64,000 bases of DNA from Xanthobacteraceae bacterium. GTDB lineage: Bacteria; Pseudomonadota; Alphaproteobacteria; Rhizobiales; Xanthobacteraceae. Both the position numbers and the translations under genes were made by a program. The notes below the pieces were generated by a model. It made no database searches and was not told the origin of the DNA. It saw only the letters and a program-made list of their open reading frames with translations. The stretch lies in the NCBI GenBank assembly GCA_030041005.1, contig JASHOR010000148.1:1-64000 (forward strand), written 5' to 3'. This document shows positions 7,549 to 15,523 of this stretch, in pieces (positions within the stretch are counted from its first letter, which is position 1; every line of letters starts with the position of its first letter).

Positions 7549-10500
7549 TGCACCGCCATGTTTGGTTGCGCGCCCGCAGCGAGGGCGCAGCGAGGTAAAA
7601 GCGAGGCTTGATAACGTTCGGCCGATACGTCGCCATAAACGGTGTTGCGTTGGCGCGGCGCCCTGCCGAGCGACCTGATGGTGCGTTCCATTTCTTCGGG
7701 CGTCATTTCCTGACCGTGCATGGCGCCAGCCGACCGCGTAATGGTCTCGTCCATCAACGTGCCGCCGAGATCGTTCGCCCCGGAACGAAGGCAGACCTTG
7801 ACGCCTTCCGGCCCCATCTTCACCCATGACGTTTGGATGTTCGGCAAGAGCGGGTGGAAGACAAGGCGCGCCACGGCATGCATCAGCACTGCCTCGCGGA
7901 ATGTCGGGCCGCGCCGCGCCCGACCCTTGAGATAAATCGGCGCCTCCATATGGACGAACGGCAGCGGCACGAACTCGGTAAAGCCGCCGGTCTCCGCCTG
8001 CAGCGCGCGCAAGCGCAGCAAATGCCGCGCCCAATGACGATAGTGATCGACGTGCCCGTACATGATCGTCGCGGTGGTCTTGAAACCGGTGCGGTGCGCC
8101 GCCCGCATCACCTCGAGCCAGCGACTGGTACCGATCTTGTCCGGGCACAGCACCGCGCGTACTTCGTCGTCCAGCACTTCCGCGGCCGTGCCCGGCAGCG
8201 TGCCGAGCCCCGCTTCCCTCAGTTCCAGCAGGAATTGCTCGACCGGCAGGTCCAGCGTCGCCGCGCCCTGGTGGACTTCCAGCGGCGAGAAGGCGTGAAC
8301 GTGCATGTCGGGCACCGCTTCGCGCACGGCGCGGCAAATCGCGAGATAGGTGCGACCGGTGAAGTCGGGATGGATACCGCCCTGCATGCAAACTTCGGTG
8401 GCGCCGCGCTGCCAGGCTTCGCGCGCCCGCGCGGCAATTTCGCCAAGGTCGAGATTGTAAGGCCGCCCGCGGAGGTTCTCGCTCGTCTTGCCTTTCGAGA
8501 ACGCGCAGAACTGGCATTTGAACGAGCAGATATTGGTGTAGTTGATGTTGCGGGTCACGACGTAGGAGACGGTATCGCCGCAGACGTCGCGCCGCAGCGC
8601 ATCGGCCGCTGTGCAGACAGCGGCGAACTCCTCTCCGCGGGCGCGAAACAAGCGGACAATTTCGTGCTCCGGCATCGTCCGGCCGGCCACTGCTCGATCG
8701 ACGATTCGCGACAAATCGCCAAGGACGATACGCGGCGCCGGCAACAATCGCTGCTCAACGGGCAGCGGTTGCGCTGTCCCCGGAGACCATTCATCGAGTC
8801 GCGGCCAACCATCGGCATCGATGCCATGAAGCAGCGCCGTGTGCAGCCTCTGATCGACCCATGTGCGATGGTCGGCGGCGTAGGCGGGATAGATCGCAAG
8901 CCGTTCGTGCAGCCGTTTGCCGGCAGCGGCCGTCGCGCGCTCCAACACCTGCAAGTGCGGCCATGGCGCTTCGGGATTGACGTGATCGGGCGTTACCGGC
9001 GACACGCCGCCCCAATCATTGATGCCGGCCTCGATCAACCGCGGCAGCGCACCAGCACTCAGATTAGGCGGCGCCTGGATGTTCATGGACGGCGGGAAGA
9101 TCAGCCGTGCCATGGCGACGGTCCACAAATGCTCGTCCTCGCTCGGGGCGGGAGCGTCCGCCATGCGCGTGCCGGGCTTCGGCCGGAAATTCTGAACAAT
9201 AATCTCCTGAATATGGCCGTAGGTCTCGTGCAGATCGCGCAGCGCCAACAGCGACTCGATCCGCTCGCGCCGCGTCTCCCCGATGCCGATCAGGATGCCC
9301 GTGGTCATCGGCACGCGCTGCTCGCCCGCCATGCGGATCGTGGCAAGCCGCGCCGCCGGCGCCTTGTCGGGCGATCCATGGTGCGGCCCGCCCTTCTGCA
9401 TGAGGCGAACAGACGCGTTTTCCAGCATGATGCCTTGCGAGATCGACACCTTGCGCAGAGCGGCAAGATCGGCGGCGTCGAGGAGTCCGGGATTGACGTG
9501 GGGCAGAAGCCCGGTTTCCTCGAAGACCAGGCGTGCCATCGCGGCGAGATACGACAGCGTCGTGCTGTGGCCGAGGCGCGCAAGCTCATCGCGCGCCGCG
9601 CGATAACGCCGCTCCGGTTTGTCGCCGAGCGTAAACAACGCTTCCTTGCAGCCGGCATCGCGTCCGGCACGGGCCACCGCCAGCACTTCGTCGGCCGACA
9701 TGAACGCCGCCTCGCCGGCCCGCGGGGGATGAGCAAAGACGCAATAATGGCAGACGTCGCGGCAGAGCTTTGTCAGCGGAATGAAGACTTTTCGCGAGTA
9801 TGAAACGATCGCGCCGTGTGTGCGGTCGCGGCGCTTGCGGGCGGCCGCCAGCAAAGGCTCGAGATCGGTCGAGGCGGCGAGCGCGAAAGCCTCCTCGCGC
9901 GTCAGATTCCGACTGTCGGGAAAGTCATGCAATAAGGACGGCAGACCGCTCGATTCCGATTCCATCGCAGGCAGCGACGTCAAAGACGTCAAATAGGAAA
10001 GAGTGCGCGTGGGGCGCCGAAGCGCGAGGAACGCTGTGAGATCGTCTGGCCCGTCGATATCGAGACCAAGGTCGTCGGCCGCCAACGCGCATAAACTCAT
10101 CTCATGCGCGCGTGCGAACCGGCAGTGCCGTTCGAAACTGTGCGGTCCGAAGCACAACGGAATCATGCCGGCCGGGCGGCATGCCAACAGATTGGTGCCC
10201 CCATCGCGCGTCGCCCGAACGACCGCCAGCGAGCGCGCGGCATCCACCGCGTTGACCGCGTCCGCTATGGCGCGCGGCGACAATTGCGGAATATCGGATG
10301 GAATGACCAGCACCGCGGCGCCACCGCGCTCGACGATGCAATCGACGCCGCGCCGGATCGCGGCATTGATATCATCGCAACCGCCATCCGAAACGACGAC
10401 GGCGTCATGCCGCGCGGCCAATCGCGCTGCCTCCTCGTCGGCGGTGACGACCACAACACCTGCAAGGTGCGCTTGGCTCCGCGAGAGCGCATCGAGCACG

Positions 10501-10625
10501 TCCTCGAACATCACCCGTGCCAAGTGTGCGCGTTCGCCTGCGCCGAGCGCTGGCATCAGACGACGCTTGGCGGCCGCGAAGCGCTTGACCGGCACCACCA
10601 CCCATGCGTCCGCAGGCCTGATCAT
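7545..10625 (-). CDS. cofC-cofG-cofH: Trifunctional F420 biosynthesis fusion: CofC guanylyltransferase + CofG + CofH FO synthase
   Basis: One uninterrupted 1026-codon gene carries three activities. Residues 1-200 are CofC/FbiD (WVVVPVKRFAAAKRRL, IPSDIPQLSPRAI, GGTNLLACRP, LGLDIDGPDDL), which activates a phospho-three-carbon acid with GTP. Residues ~240-600 are CofG with the radical-SAM cluster Cys288-xxx-Cys292-xx-Cys295 (CRDVCHYC). Residues ~640-1020 are CofH with Cys700-xxx-Cys704-xx-Cys707 (CSFKCQFC). CofG plus CofH condense tyrosine with 5-amino-6-ribitylaminouracil to give FO, as in FbiC. A Ser/Thr-rich linker (203-230) joins CofC to CofG. CofG-CofH fusion (FbiC) is well known; adding CofC is unusual. 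It overlaps cofD upstream and the PLP gene downstream by 4 bp each. Confidence 0.93.
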   Translation of the reverse strand: MIRPADAWVVVPVKRFAAAKRRLMPALGAGERAHLARVMFEDVLDALSRSQAHLAGVVVVTADEEAARLAARHDAVVVSDGGCDDINAAIRRGVDCIVERGGAAVLVIPSDIPQLSPRAIADAVNAVDAARSLAVVRATRDGGTNLLACRPAGMIPLCFGPHSFERHCRFARAHEMSLCALAADDLGLDIDGPDDLTAFLALRRPTRTLSYLTSLTSLPAMESESSGLPSLLHDFPDSRNLTREEAFALAASTDLEPLLAAARKRRDRTHGAIVSYSRKVFIPLTKLCRDVCHYCVFAHPPRAGEAAFMSADEVLAVARAGRDAGCKEALFTLGDKPERRYRAARDELARLGHSTTLSYLAAMARLVFEETGLLPHVNPGLLDAADLAALRKVSISQGIMLENASVRLMQKGGPHHGSPDKAPAARLATIRMAGEQRVPMTTGILIGIGETRRERIESLLALRDLHETYGHIQEIIVQNFRPKPGTRMADAPAPSEDEHLWTVAMARLIFPPSMNIQAPPNLSAGALPRLIEAGINDWGGVSPVTPDHVNPEAPWPHLQVLERATAAAGKRLHERLAIYPAYAADHRTWVDQRLHTALLHGIDADGWPRLDEWSPGTAQPLPVEQRLLPAPRIVLGDLSRIVDRAVAGRTMPEHEIVRLFRARGEEFAAVCTAADALRRDVCGDTVSYVVTRNINYTNICSFKCQFCAFSKGKTSENLRGRPYNLDLGEIAARAREAWQRGATEVCMQGGIHPDFTGRTYLAICRAVREAVPDMHVHAFSPLEVHQGAATLDLPVEQFLLELREAGLGTLPGTAAEVLDDEVRAVLCPDKIGTSRWLEVMRAAHRTGFKTTATIMYGHVDHYRHWARHLLRLRALQAETGGFTEFVPLPFVHMEAPIYLKGRARRGPTFREAVLMHAVARLVFHPLLPNIQTSWVKMGPEGVKVCLRSGANDLGGTLMDETITRSAGAMHGQEMTPEEMERTIRSLGRAPRQRNTVYGDVSAERYQASLLPRCALAAGAQPNMAVQ

Positions 10626-11611
10626 CGCGCGCCACCGGCCTTGCGCGCCGCGATCGGCTGCCGGGCAAATTGCTCGGCGAATGCCGCGACGTCGCGGGCG
10701 AGCCGTTCGCGATCCTCAAGAGTGCGCATCATCGTGCGCGTGACCATGATTGGAACGTCGGTCGTCGCCCGGTCGGCGGCATCCGCCTCGTCGATCACCA
10801 GCGCATCGATCAACCCACGATAATGCGCAGCAATCGCTTGCGTGTTCACCGCGATCCCAAGCTCATGCATGATCTTCGCGGTTGGTCCTTTGACCGCCTG
10901 GCCGCCGACGATTGGGGAGACCGCGATTACCGGAGCGCCGTTCGCGAGCGCACCACGAAGTCCCGGAACCGCCAGGATCGGATCGACACTGAGATAGGGA
11001 TTGGACGGACAGATCACGATCGCGCGTACGTTGCCGTGCGACAGCACGTCCAAGACGCCGGGCGCCGGCGTTGCCTTCGCGGCGCCGTCGAAGCGGATCG
11101 CTTTCACGGCCGGTTCACAGCGCCGGCGCACGAAATAGTGCTGAAACGGCAAATCGCCTTCCGCAGTCTCGACGACCGTGCGGACCCGATCGTCCGACAT
11201 CGGCAAAATTCGAGCGGCAATTCCGAGGGCGCGGCTGGCTCGATCCGCGAATTCGCCAAGCCTGCCGCCGGCGCACAACCACTGGGTCCGCGATACATGA
11301 GTGGCGAGGTCGCGATCGCCGAGCCGGAACCAAGTCTCACCGCCGAGGCGGCCGAACGCGTCTAGAAAGTTCCACGTTTCCTCCACCCGTCCCCAGCCGC
11401 GATCGGGGTCGGCGACGCCGCCGAGCGTATAAAGCACGGTGTCGAGATCGGGTGAGATGCGCAGCCCAAGATGATCGAAATCGTCGCCGGTATTGACGAT
11501 CACGCTCAACTGCCCCGGGTCGAGCACGCGATAGAGCCCGAGCGCGAGCTTGGCGCCGCCGACACCGCCGCATAGCGCAACCACATGCCCGCTGCGGATC
11601 TCGGTCTTCAT
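10622..11611 (-). CDS. cofD: 2-phospho-L-lactate transferase (CofD/FbiA)
   Basis: A 329-residue CofD-family enzyme. It joins the GDP-activated lactyl or enolpyruvyl phosphate group made by CofC to FO, giving F420-0 or dehydro-F420-0. Signatures are ALCGGVGGAKLALGL at the N-terminus, NTGDDFDHLGLRISPDLDT, LYTLGGVADPDRGWGR and VICPSNPYLSVDPILAVPG, all characteristic of CofD. The ATG at 11611 overlaps the cofE stop by 4 bp (ATGA) and fits the conserved N-terminus; an open frame extends 63 nt further upstream but would only overlap cofE more. Cytoplasmic. Confidence 0.95.
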   Translation of the reverse strand: MKTEIRSGHVVALCGGVGGAKLALGLYRVLDPGQLSVIVNTGDDFDHLGLRISPDLDTVLYTLGGVADPDRGWGRVEETWNFLDAFGRLGGETWFRLGDRDLATHVSRTQWLCAGGRLGEFADRASRALGIAARILPMSDDRVRTVVETAEGDLPFQHYFVRRRCEPAVKAIRFDGAAKATPAPGVLDVLSHGNVRAIVICPSNPYLSVDPILAVPGLRGALANGAPVIAVSPIVGGQAVKGPTAKIMHELGIAVNTQAIAAHYRGLIDALVIDEADAADRATTDVPIMVTRTMMRTLEDRERLARDVAAFAEQFARQPIAARKAGGAR

Positions 11612-12393
11612 CGGAAAAGATCCATTTCCTTGGGCCGCAGCAGCGCGGCCGCCGCAACCGCGGGCGCATCGCAAGCGAATCCGCGCACATGCACGGCCGG
11701 GACGCCTTCGGCAGCCTCGCCCATCAGCAGCGATGCCGCAGCGGCGATTTCATCGGCAACCGCCACCTCGGTCACGCGCATCTTGCGTCCGAACAGATCG
11801 GGAGATCCAATCAAGCTGCGCAGCGAGGGCACGCCGGCGGCGCCAAGGGCGACGCCGACGACGCCGTTACGCCAGGCGCGGCCAAAGCTGTCATTGATAA
11901 TAACGCCGAGATTGGCGCCGAATTCGTCATCAAGCTTCGCCTTCAGAGCGGCAGCCGAGCCGTCGGGGTCGCGCGGCAGCAACAGCACAAGCTCCGTGTC
12001 GCCTGGGGCCACGTTCGATTGGTCGACGCCCGCATTGGCCATGACGAAGCCGAGGCGATGCGCCATGATCAAGATATCCTGGCGCTGACGGACCACCTCG
12101 CTCGATTCCCCAAGAATGATCTCGACCAGCCGCGGGTCCTTGCCGGTCTCCTTCGCCAAAGCAATGGCGCGGGGCGAGGCTACCACGCGGGCGAGGTCGA
12201 CAAGGCGGCCTTCCGCCTTCGATACCACCTTCTGCGCAACAACCAGGATATCCCCGTCTTCCGGAGCAATGTCCCCGCGCCTGAGCGCCGTCGCCAGCAA
12301 CCCCGCCAGATCATCGCCGGCCGCTACCAGCGGCACGCCGGCCAAAGCGGTCAACGTCACACGCGTTGCGCCCATGTCAAGCTCACTGCGCAT
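11608..12393 (-). CDS. cofE: Coenzyme F420-0:L-glutamate ligase (CofE), ligase domain only
   Basis: A 261-residue CofE that adds gamma-linked glutamates to F420-0 with GTP and divalent metal. Typical stretches are GDILVVAQKVVSKAEGR, LGFVMANAGVDQSNV, GVIINDSFGRAWRNGV and GAAGVPSLRSLIGSPDLFGR. It ends where archaeal CofE ends, without the fused nitroreductase domain of actinobacterial FbiB; that domain appears as a separate gene at 2651-3292. The start at 12393 overlaps npdG by 11 bp; an in-frame ATG at 12375 is an alternative. Confidence 0.95.
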   Translation of the reverse strand: MRSELDMGATRVTLTALAGVPLVAAGDDLAGLLATALRRGDIAPEDGDILVVAQKVVSKAEGRLVDLARVVASPRAIALAKETGKDPRLVEIILGESSEVVRQRQDILIMAHRLGFVMANAGVDQSNVAPGDTELVLLLPRDPDGSAAALKAKLDDEFGANLGVIINDSFGRAWRNGVVGVALGAAGVPSLRSLIGSPDLFGRKMRVTEVAVADEIAAAASLLMGEAAEGVPAVHVRGFACDAPAVAAAALLRPKEMDLFR

Positions 12394-13057
12394 CGGAAGC
12401 CGGCAGGCCCGTGATGCGGATGCCGGCGCCCGGTATCTTGTAGCGCCGGTTGATGGCGATCAACACCGAGGTCAGCGCCTCGGCCGCCACGCTGTTGGCG
12501 AGCACGCCACCATGAACGCCGCGCGTCGCGACGACGTTGGCGAGCTGGATCACCTGATCCCTGACCGCGCTGTCATCGCAAAAGACCAGCACGTCGCAGT
12601 CGGCCTTCTCGCCGCCCTGCAGTTTCTTGGCGCCGACATTGTGAAAGGCCGCCGCGACGCGAACGTCGGCGCCGAGCAGACGCTGCGCCACCAAGGCCGG
12701 CGAGCCGGCGGCGGGCAACTGCACGGTCGATACCTTTGGCGGCATCAGGGGGACGACGGCGTCAATGAGAATTTTGCCGGACAGCACAGGCTTGATATCG
12801 GCGAGGATGGCGTCGTGATTGGAATAAGGCACCGCGAGCACGACGATGCCCGCGGCCTGCGCTGCGGCGCGATTGTCGTCGCCGGTCACCGCCGTCCCGA
12901 TCTGCAAGGTCAGGCCCTGGGCCGCGCTGCGGGCCCTGTCCCTGTCGCGCGAGCCGAGCACCACCCGATAGCCCGCAGCCGCCCACAGCCGGGCCAGCCC
13001 GGAACCCAGCTCGCCAGTGCCACCGACGATCGCGATAACCGGCTTTTCGTTGTCCAC
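12383..13057 (-). CDS. npdG: F420-dependent NADP reductase (NpdG)
   Basis: A 224-residue Rossmann protein that interconverts NADPH/F420 and NADP/F420H2. It opens PVIAIVGGTGELGSGLARLW, then GYRVVLGSRDRDRAR (basic residues fit NADP(H)), VVLAVPYSNHDAI, AAFHNVGAKKLQ and CDVLVFCDD, typical of NpdG/Fno. I place the start at the GTG 13057 because it precedes the first beta strand, is preceded by GCGAGGGAG, and leaves the operator 13103-13116 upstream rather than inside the gene. A frame open to 13168 would add a false hydrophobic segment encoded by that palindrome. First gene of the F420 operon. Confidence 0.9.
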   Translation of the reverse strand: MDNEKPVIAIVGGTGELGSGLARLWAAAGYRVVLGSRDRDRARSAAQGLTLQIGTAVTGDDNRAAAQAAGIVVLAVPYSNHDAILADIKPVLSGKILIDAVVPLMPPKVSTVQLPAAGSPALVAQRLLGADVRVAAAFHNVGAKKLQGGEKADCDVLVFCDDSAVRDQVIQLANVVATRGVHGGVLANSVAAEALTSVLIAINRRYKIPGAGIRITGLPASDAQ

Positions 13058-13102
13058 GGGCTCGGGCGCTCCCTCGCTTGCGAAAACACCGAACGTGTAA
13101 GG

Positions 13103-13116
13103 TACTAAGATTAGTA
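13103..13116. promoter_or_regulatory. Operator-like palindrome upstream of npdG/F420 operon
   Basis: TACTAAGATTAGTA is a perfect 6-bp inverted repeat with a 2-nt spacer, 45 bp upstream of the npdG GTG. Related copies occur at 14489-14502, 30587-30600 and 35353-35366. The length and dyad suit a dimeric GntR/HutC protein, and a gntR gene lies 1.4 kb away. Confidence 0.7.
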
Positions 13117-13146
13117 AGACAATACCTCCCGACGCCGCCAGAGGCC

Positions 13147-14421
13147 TCAGGCGCCCTCGATCCCGCACCAGTCATAAATGCTCAGCGCCATCACCTTGAT
13201 GGCCGTCTGATAGTCGTCGATGCTCACGTATTCGTCGTCGGAGTGCATCACCGCCGTGGACCCGGGCCCGAAGATCACCGTGGGCGTGTGGCCGTAGAGG
13301 TTCAGGAATCGGGTGTCCGCCGCGCCCTGCCGGCCGCTGACCTCGGCTTCCCGCCCGGTGACTTCCCGATAGTTCTTGCAGACCAGTTGAACGATCGCAT
13401 GCTCGCGCGGGATTTCGGAAGCCTGGGCGTCATAGCCGACGAAGCGGACCTTGGGCGGATGGTCCTTCATCCACGGATCCGCGGCGGCGACGCGGGCGAT
13501 ATGATCGACGAGACTCCGCTTGACGCCCTCGTGGTCTTCCCCGGGCACCGTGGCCATGCTGCCTTTCAACAGGCAGGTGGCGGGAAACGAGCTCGGGAAA
13601 TTTCCGGAATGAAACGCCCCGATCATGCACGGCAGCGCATCGATCGGCTTGGGATAGAGCGGGTGCTTGACCGTCGCCACCCTTTTCTGCTCCAGCGCCT
13701 CCACGGCCTTGGTGATCTTGTAACCGAGTTCGATGCCGCTCACGCCCTGATAGCGCCGCTGGATACCGGCGGGCTTGCCCTGGATTTCGATCTCGAACCA
13801 GATGCGCCCGATGCACGCCGGCTGCACCGCAAGCCCGCTGGTTTCGCCGGAAATGCCGGCATCGGCCGAGTAGCCGCGGATCACCGTGTCCAAGGTACCG
13901 TGGCCACTGACCTCCTCGTCGATGACGATATCTATGTAGACATCGCCCTTCGGCCGCAGGCCGGCGGCAATCAAATTCTCGATCGCCATGATGTGGCTGG
14001 CTACGCCGCTCTTCATGTCGCACGACCCGCGTCCGTAAAGCCGGCCATCCTTGATCGACGCCGACCACGGATTGTCGCTCCAGCCTTCGCCGTTGCCGAC
14101 CGGAATGACGTCGGTATGGCCATTGAACAGCAACGAGCGGCCGCCGCCAGTGCCTTTCCAGGTGGCGACGATGTTCGGGCGTCCTTCGTAACCGCGATCG
14201 ACCGGAATGTAGCCGGGATGCTTCTTGAGCTCTTCCCAATCGGACTCCCACATGTCAACCTTGAGACCCATCTTTCCGAGATACTCGGCGAGGAACCTCT
14301 GAATATTGCCCTCATCACCGGTCACGCTCGGGATCGACACCATCCGCTGCAGAAACCCGATCGACTTGTCGCGGCTGGCATCTATCTGCTGCAAAACCTT
14401 CTGCCGACTGTCGCTATTCAT
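13147..14421 (-). CDS. M20-family metallopeptidase/amidohydrolase (ArgE/DapE/CPG2-like)
   Basis: A 424-residue M20 hydrolase. Metal ligands and catalytic residues are visible: SLLFNGHTDVIPVG (His ligand and Asp), LYGRGSCDMKSG (bridging Asp), DIVIDEEVSGHGT (catalytic Glu and ligand Glu), and GSTAVMHSDDEYVSI near the C-terminus (His ligand). The middle ~110 residues form the dimerisation lid. Family members cleave N-acyl amino acids, peptides or carbamoyl amides. Starts at ATG 14421 or ATG 14436 fit equally. It lies between gntR and npdG with an operator-like palindrome 68 bp upstream, so its substrate is probably part of the same pathway. No signal peptide, so cytoplasmic. Confidence 0.87.
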   Translation of the reverse strand: MNSDSRQKVLQQIDASRDKSIGFLQRMVSIPSVTGDEGNIQRFLAEYLGKMGLKVDMWESDWEELKKHPGYIPVDRGYEGRPNIVATWKGTGGGRSLLFNGHTDVIPVGNGEGWSDNPWSASIKDGRLYGRGSCDMKSGVASHIMAIENLIAAGLRPKGDVYIDIVIDEEVSGHGTLDTVIRGYSADAGISGETSGLAVQPACIGRIWFEIEIQGKPAGIQRRYQGVSGIELGYKITKAVEALEQKRVATVKHPLYPKPIDALPCMIGAFHSGNFPSSFPATCLLKGSMATVPGEDHEGVKRSLVDHIARVAAADPWMKDHPPKVRFVGYDAQASEIPREHAIVQLVCKNYREVTGREAEVSGRQGAADTRFLNLYGHTPTVIFGPGSTAVMHSDDEYVSIDDYQTAIKVMALSIYDWCGIEGA

Positions 14422-14488
14422 AGTTCCATCCGTCATTGCTCGATCGAGCGACCGCGCGAACGGCACCTCGGTGCCCGTCGTCTCAAAA

Positions 14489-14502
14489 TTCTAAACTTAG
14501 GA
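14489..14502. promoter_or_regulatory. Operator-like palindrome upstream of the M20 peptidase
   Basis: TTCTAAACTTAGGA fits the same dyad as the npdG site (n-x-CTAA-nn-TTAG-x-n, one mismatch between the outer bases). It lies in the short gap between the gntR stop (14506) and the peptidase start. Confidence 0.55.
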
Positions 14503-14505
14503 CCA

Positions 14506-15351
14506 TTACGATTGCAATCGGGAACGCCGGCGAGAACGGCCGGCGCCCTTGGCCGACCCCGCGCCGACGCCGTCGCCCCCCGATGCTCGCTTTCGCCGCA
14601 ACAGATCGATGTGCAGTTGAATCGCGTCGCTGCGGTAGGTGATATCGGCGACATATATGGCGATGTTGTCGCGATCGATCAAAACGCAGCGGCATTCGGC
14701 CGTCGGCGCCCCGAGCGCTATTCCCAGGAGATCGGAACTGGTCGGATCGGCACTGCCGATGACGACCGTCTGATGCGCGTGCTGGATTTCGATGTTCTTC
14801 CAGCCGGCGACCACCGGCAGCGCGGGGTGCTCGCGGAACACATTGGGCGCGCGGTTGTAGATGGTGCTGGCGAGATGCAGGTTGACGATGCCGTAAGGCA
14901 TTGCATCCTTATACTGGACGCTGCGCAAGAACACATACTTGTCCGCCGGGTCGCCTTCACCGTCGCGCAGCGTCGGGAAGCGCGGGGCATTGTGCACCTT
15001 GATGGGTTTGCGAACGTTGTTCTTGATCGTCTCGATCAGCGCATCCCAGGTCGTTGCCAACTTGAACCAGTGACGATCGGCGGCCTTGTCCGCCGCAAAG
15101 GTGCCCCGCCCCTGTTGCGCGCGCAGCAACCCCTCTTCGCGCAGAATATCCACCGCCTGACGAACGGTGACGCGGGCGACCTGAAATTCACGCTCCAACT
15201 CCACCAGAGTCGGGATTTTCGTTCCCGGGCGCCACTGCTCTGTTTCGATGCGCCGGCGCATGACCGAAGCGACCTGGATGTACAGCGGAACGCGGCTGCG
15301 GTCATAGGCTCGGGAAAGTTCGGACATGGTCGCGTTTGCCAATAATTTCAT
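14506..15351 (-). CDS. GntR-family (HutC-type) transcriptional regulator
   Basis: A 281-residue regulator. Residues ~20-90 form the winged helix: VPLYIQVASVMRRRIE, GTKIPTLVELEREFQVARVT then VRQAVDILREEGLLRAQQG and RGTF, the GntR DNA-binding signature. Residues ~105-255 form a UTRA-type ligand domain typical of the HutC branch (YVFLRSVQ, VAGWKNIEIQHAHQTV, ALGAPTAECRCVLIDR). The tail is strongly basic (RSRRRSRLQS). ATG 15351 is used; ATG 15327 is possible. It is divergent from the UbiD gene and adjacent to the peptidase and F420 operon. I propose it binds the TACTAA-nn-TTAGTA palindromes found upstream of four transcription units in this window. Confidence 0.9.
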   Translation of the reverse strand: MKLLANATMSELSRAYDRSRVPLYIQVASVMRRRIETEQWRPGTKIPTLVELEREFQVARVTVRQAVDILREEGLLRAQQGRGTFAADKAADRHWFKLATTWDALIETIKNNVRKPIKVHNAPRFPTLRDGEGDPADKYVFLRSVQYKDAMPYGIVNLHLASTIYNRAPNVFREHPALPVVAGWKNIEIQHAHQTVVIGSADPTSSDLLGIALGAPTAECRCVLIDRDNIAIYVADITYRSDAIQLHIDLLRRKRASGGDGVGAGSAKGAGRSRRRSRLQS

Positions 15352-15523
15352 CAACGCCGATCGAAAACCCGGCAGGTCCTATTAGCACCTGGACATGCGG
15401 CGGACCAGCAGTCCGCGGCGCCCGATCGTGAAAAACGCCGGCCTTGCCGCCATGCCGCTCAAGGTCGCAGTTGCCAAGCGCACGATTCCAAACATACTAT
15501 CTTCTAGCCTATGGGCTCAATGG
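15352..15523. promoter_or_regulatory. Divergent gntR/ubiD promoter region
   Basis: This 172-bp intergenic stretch must carry both promoters. It holds one clean half-site TTAGCA (15382-15387), identical to the right half of the 30587 palindrome. A poor full-site candidate, TACTATCTTCTAGCC (15494-15508), has a 3-nt spacer and lies just upstream of the ubiD start. Autoregulation is plausible but not shown. Confidence 0.35.

Noticed and set aside
7833-9803. Long open frame on the + strand opposite the CofCGH fusion
   Set aside because: It mirrors the codon pattern of the real gene in GC-rich DNA, has an Arg/His-rich low-quality translation and no family features. Similar antisense frames opposite 13147-15351, 18078-19169, 28207-30531 and 3333-4289 were rejected for the same reason.
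15494-15508. Fifth full GntR operator upstream of ubiD
   Set aside because: TACTATCTTCTAGCC needs a 3-nt spacer and has several mismatches, so it is listed only as a weak candidate in the promoter region.
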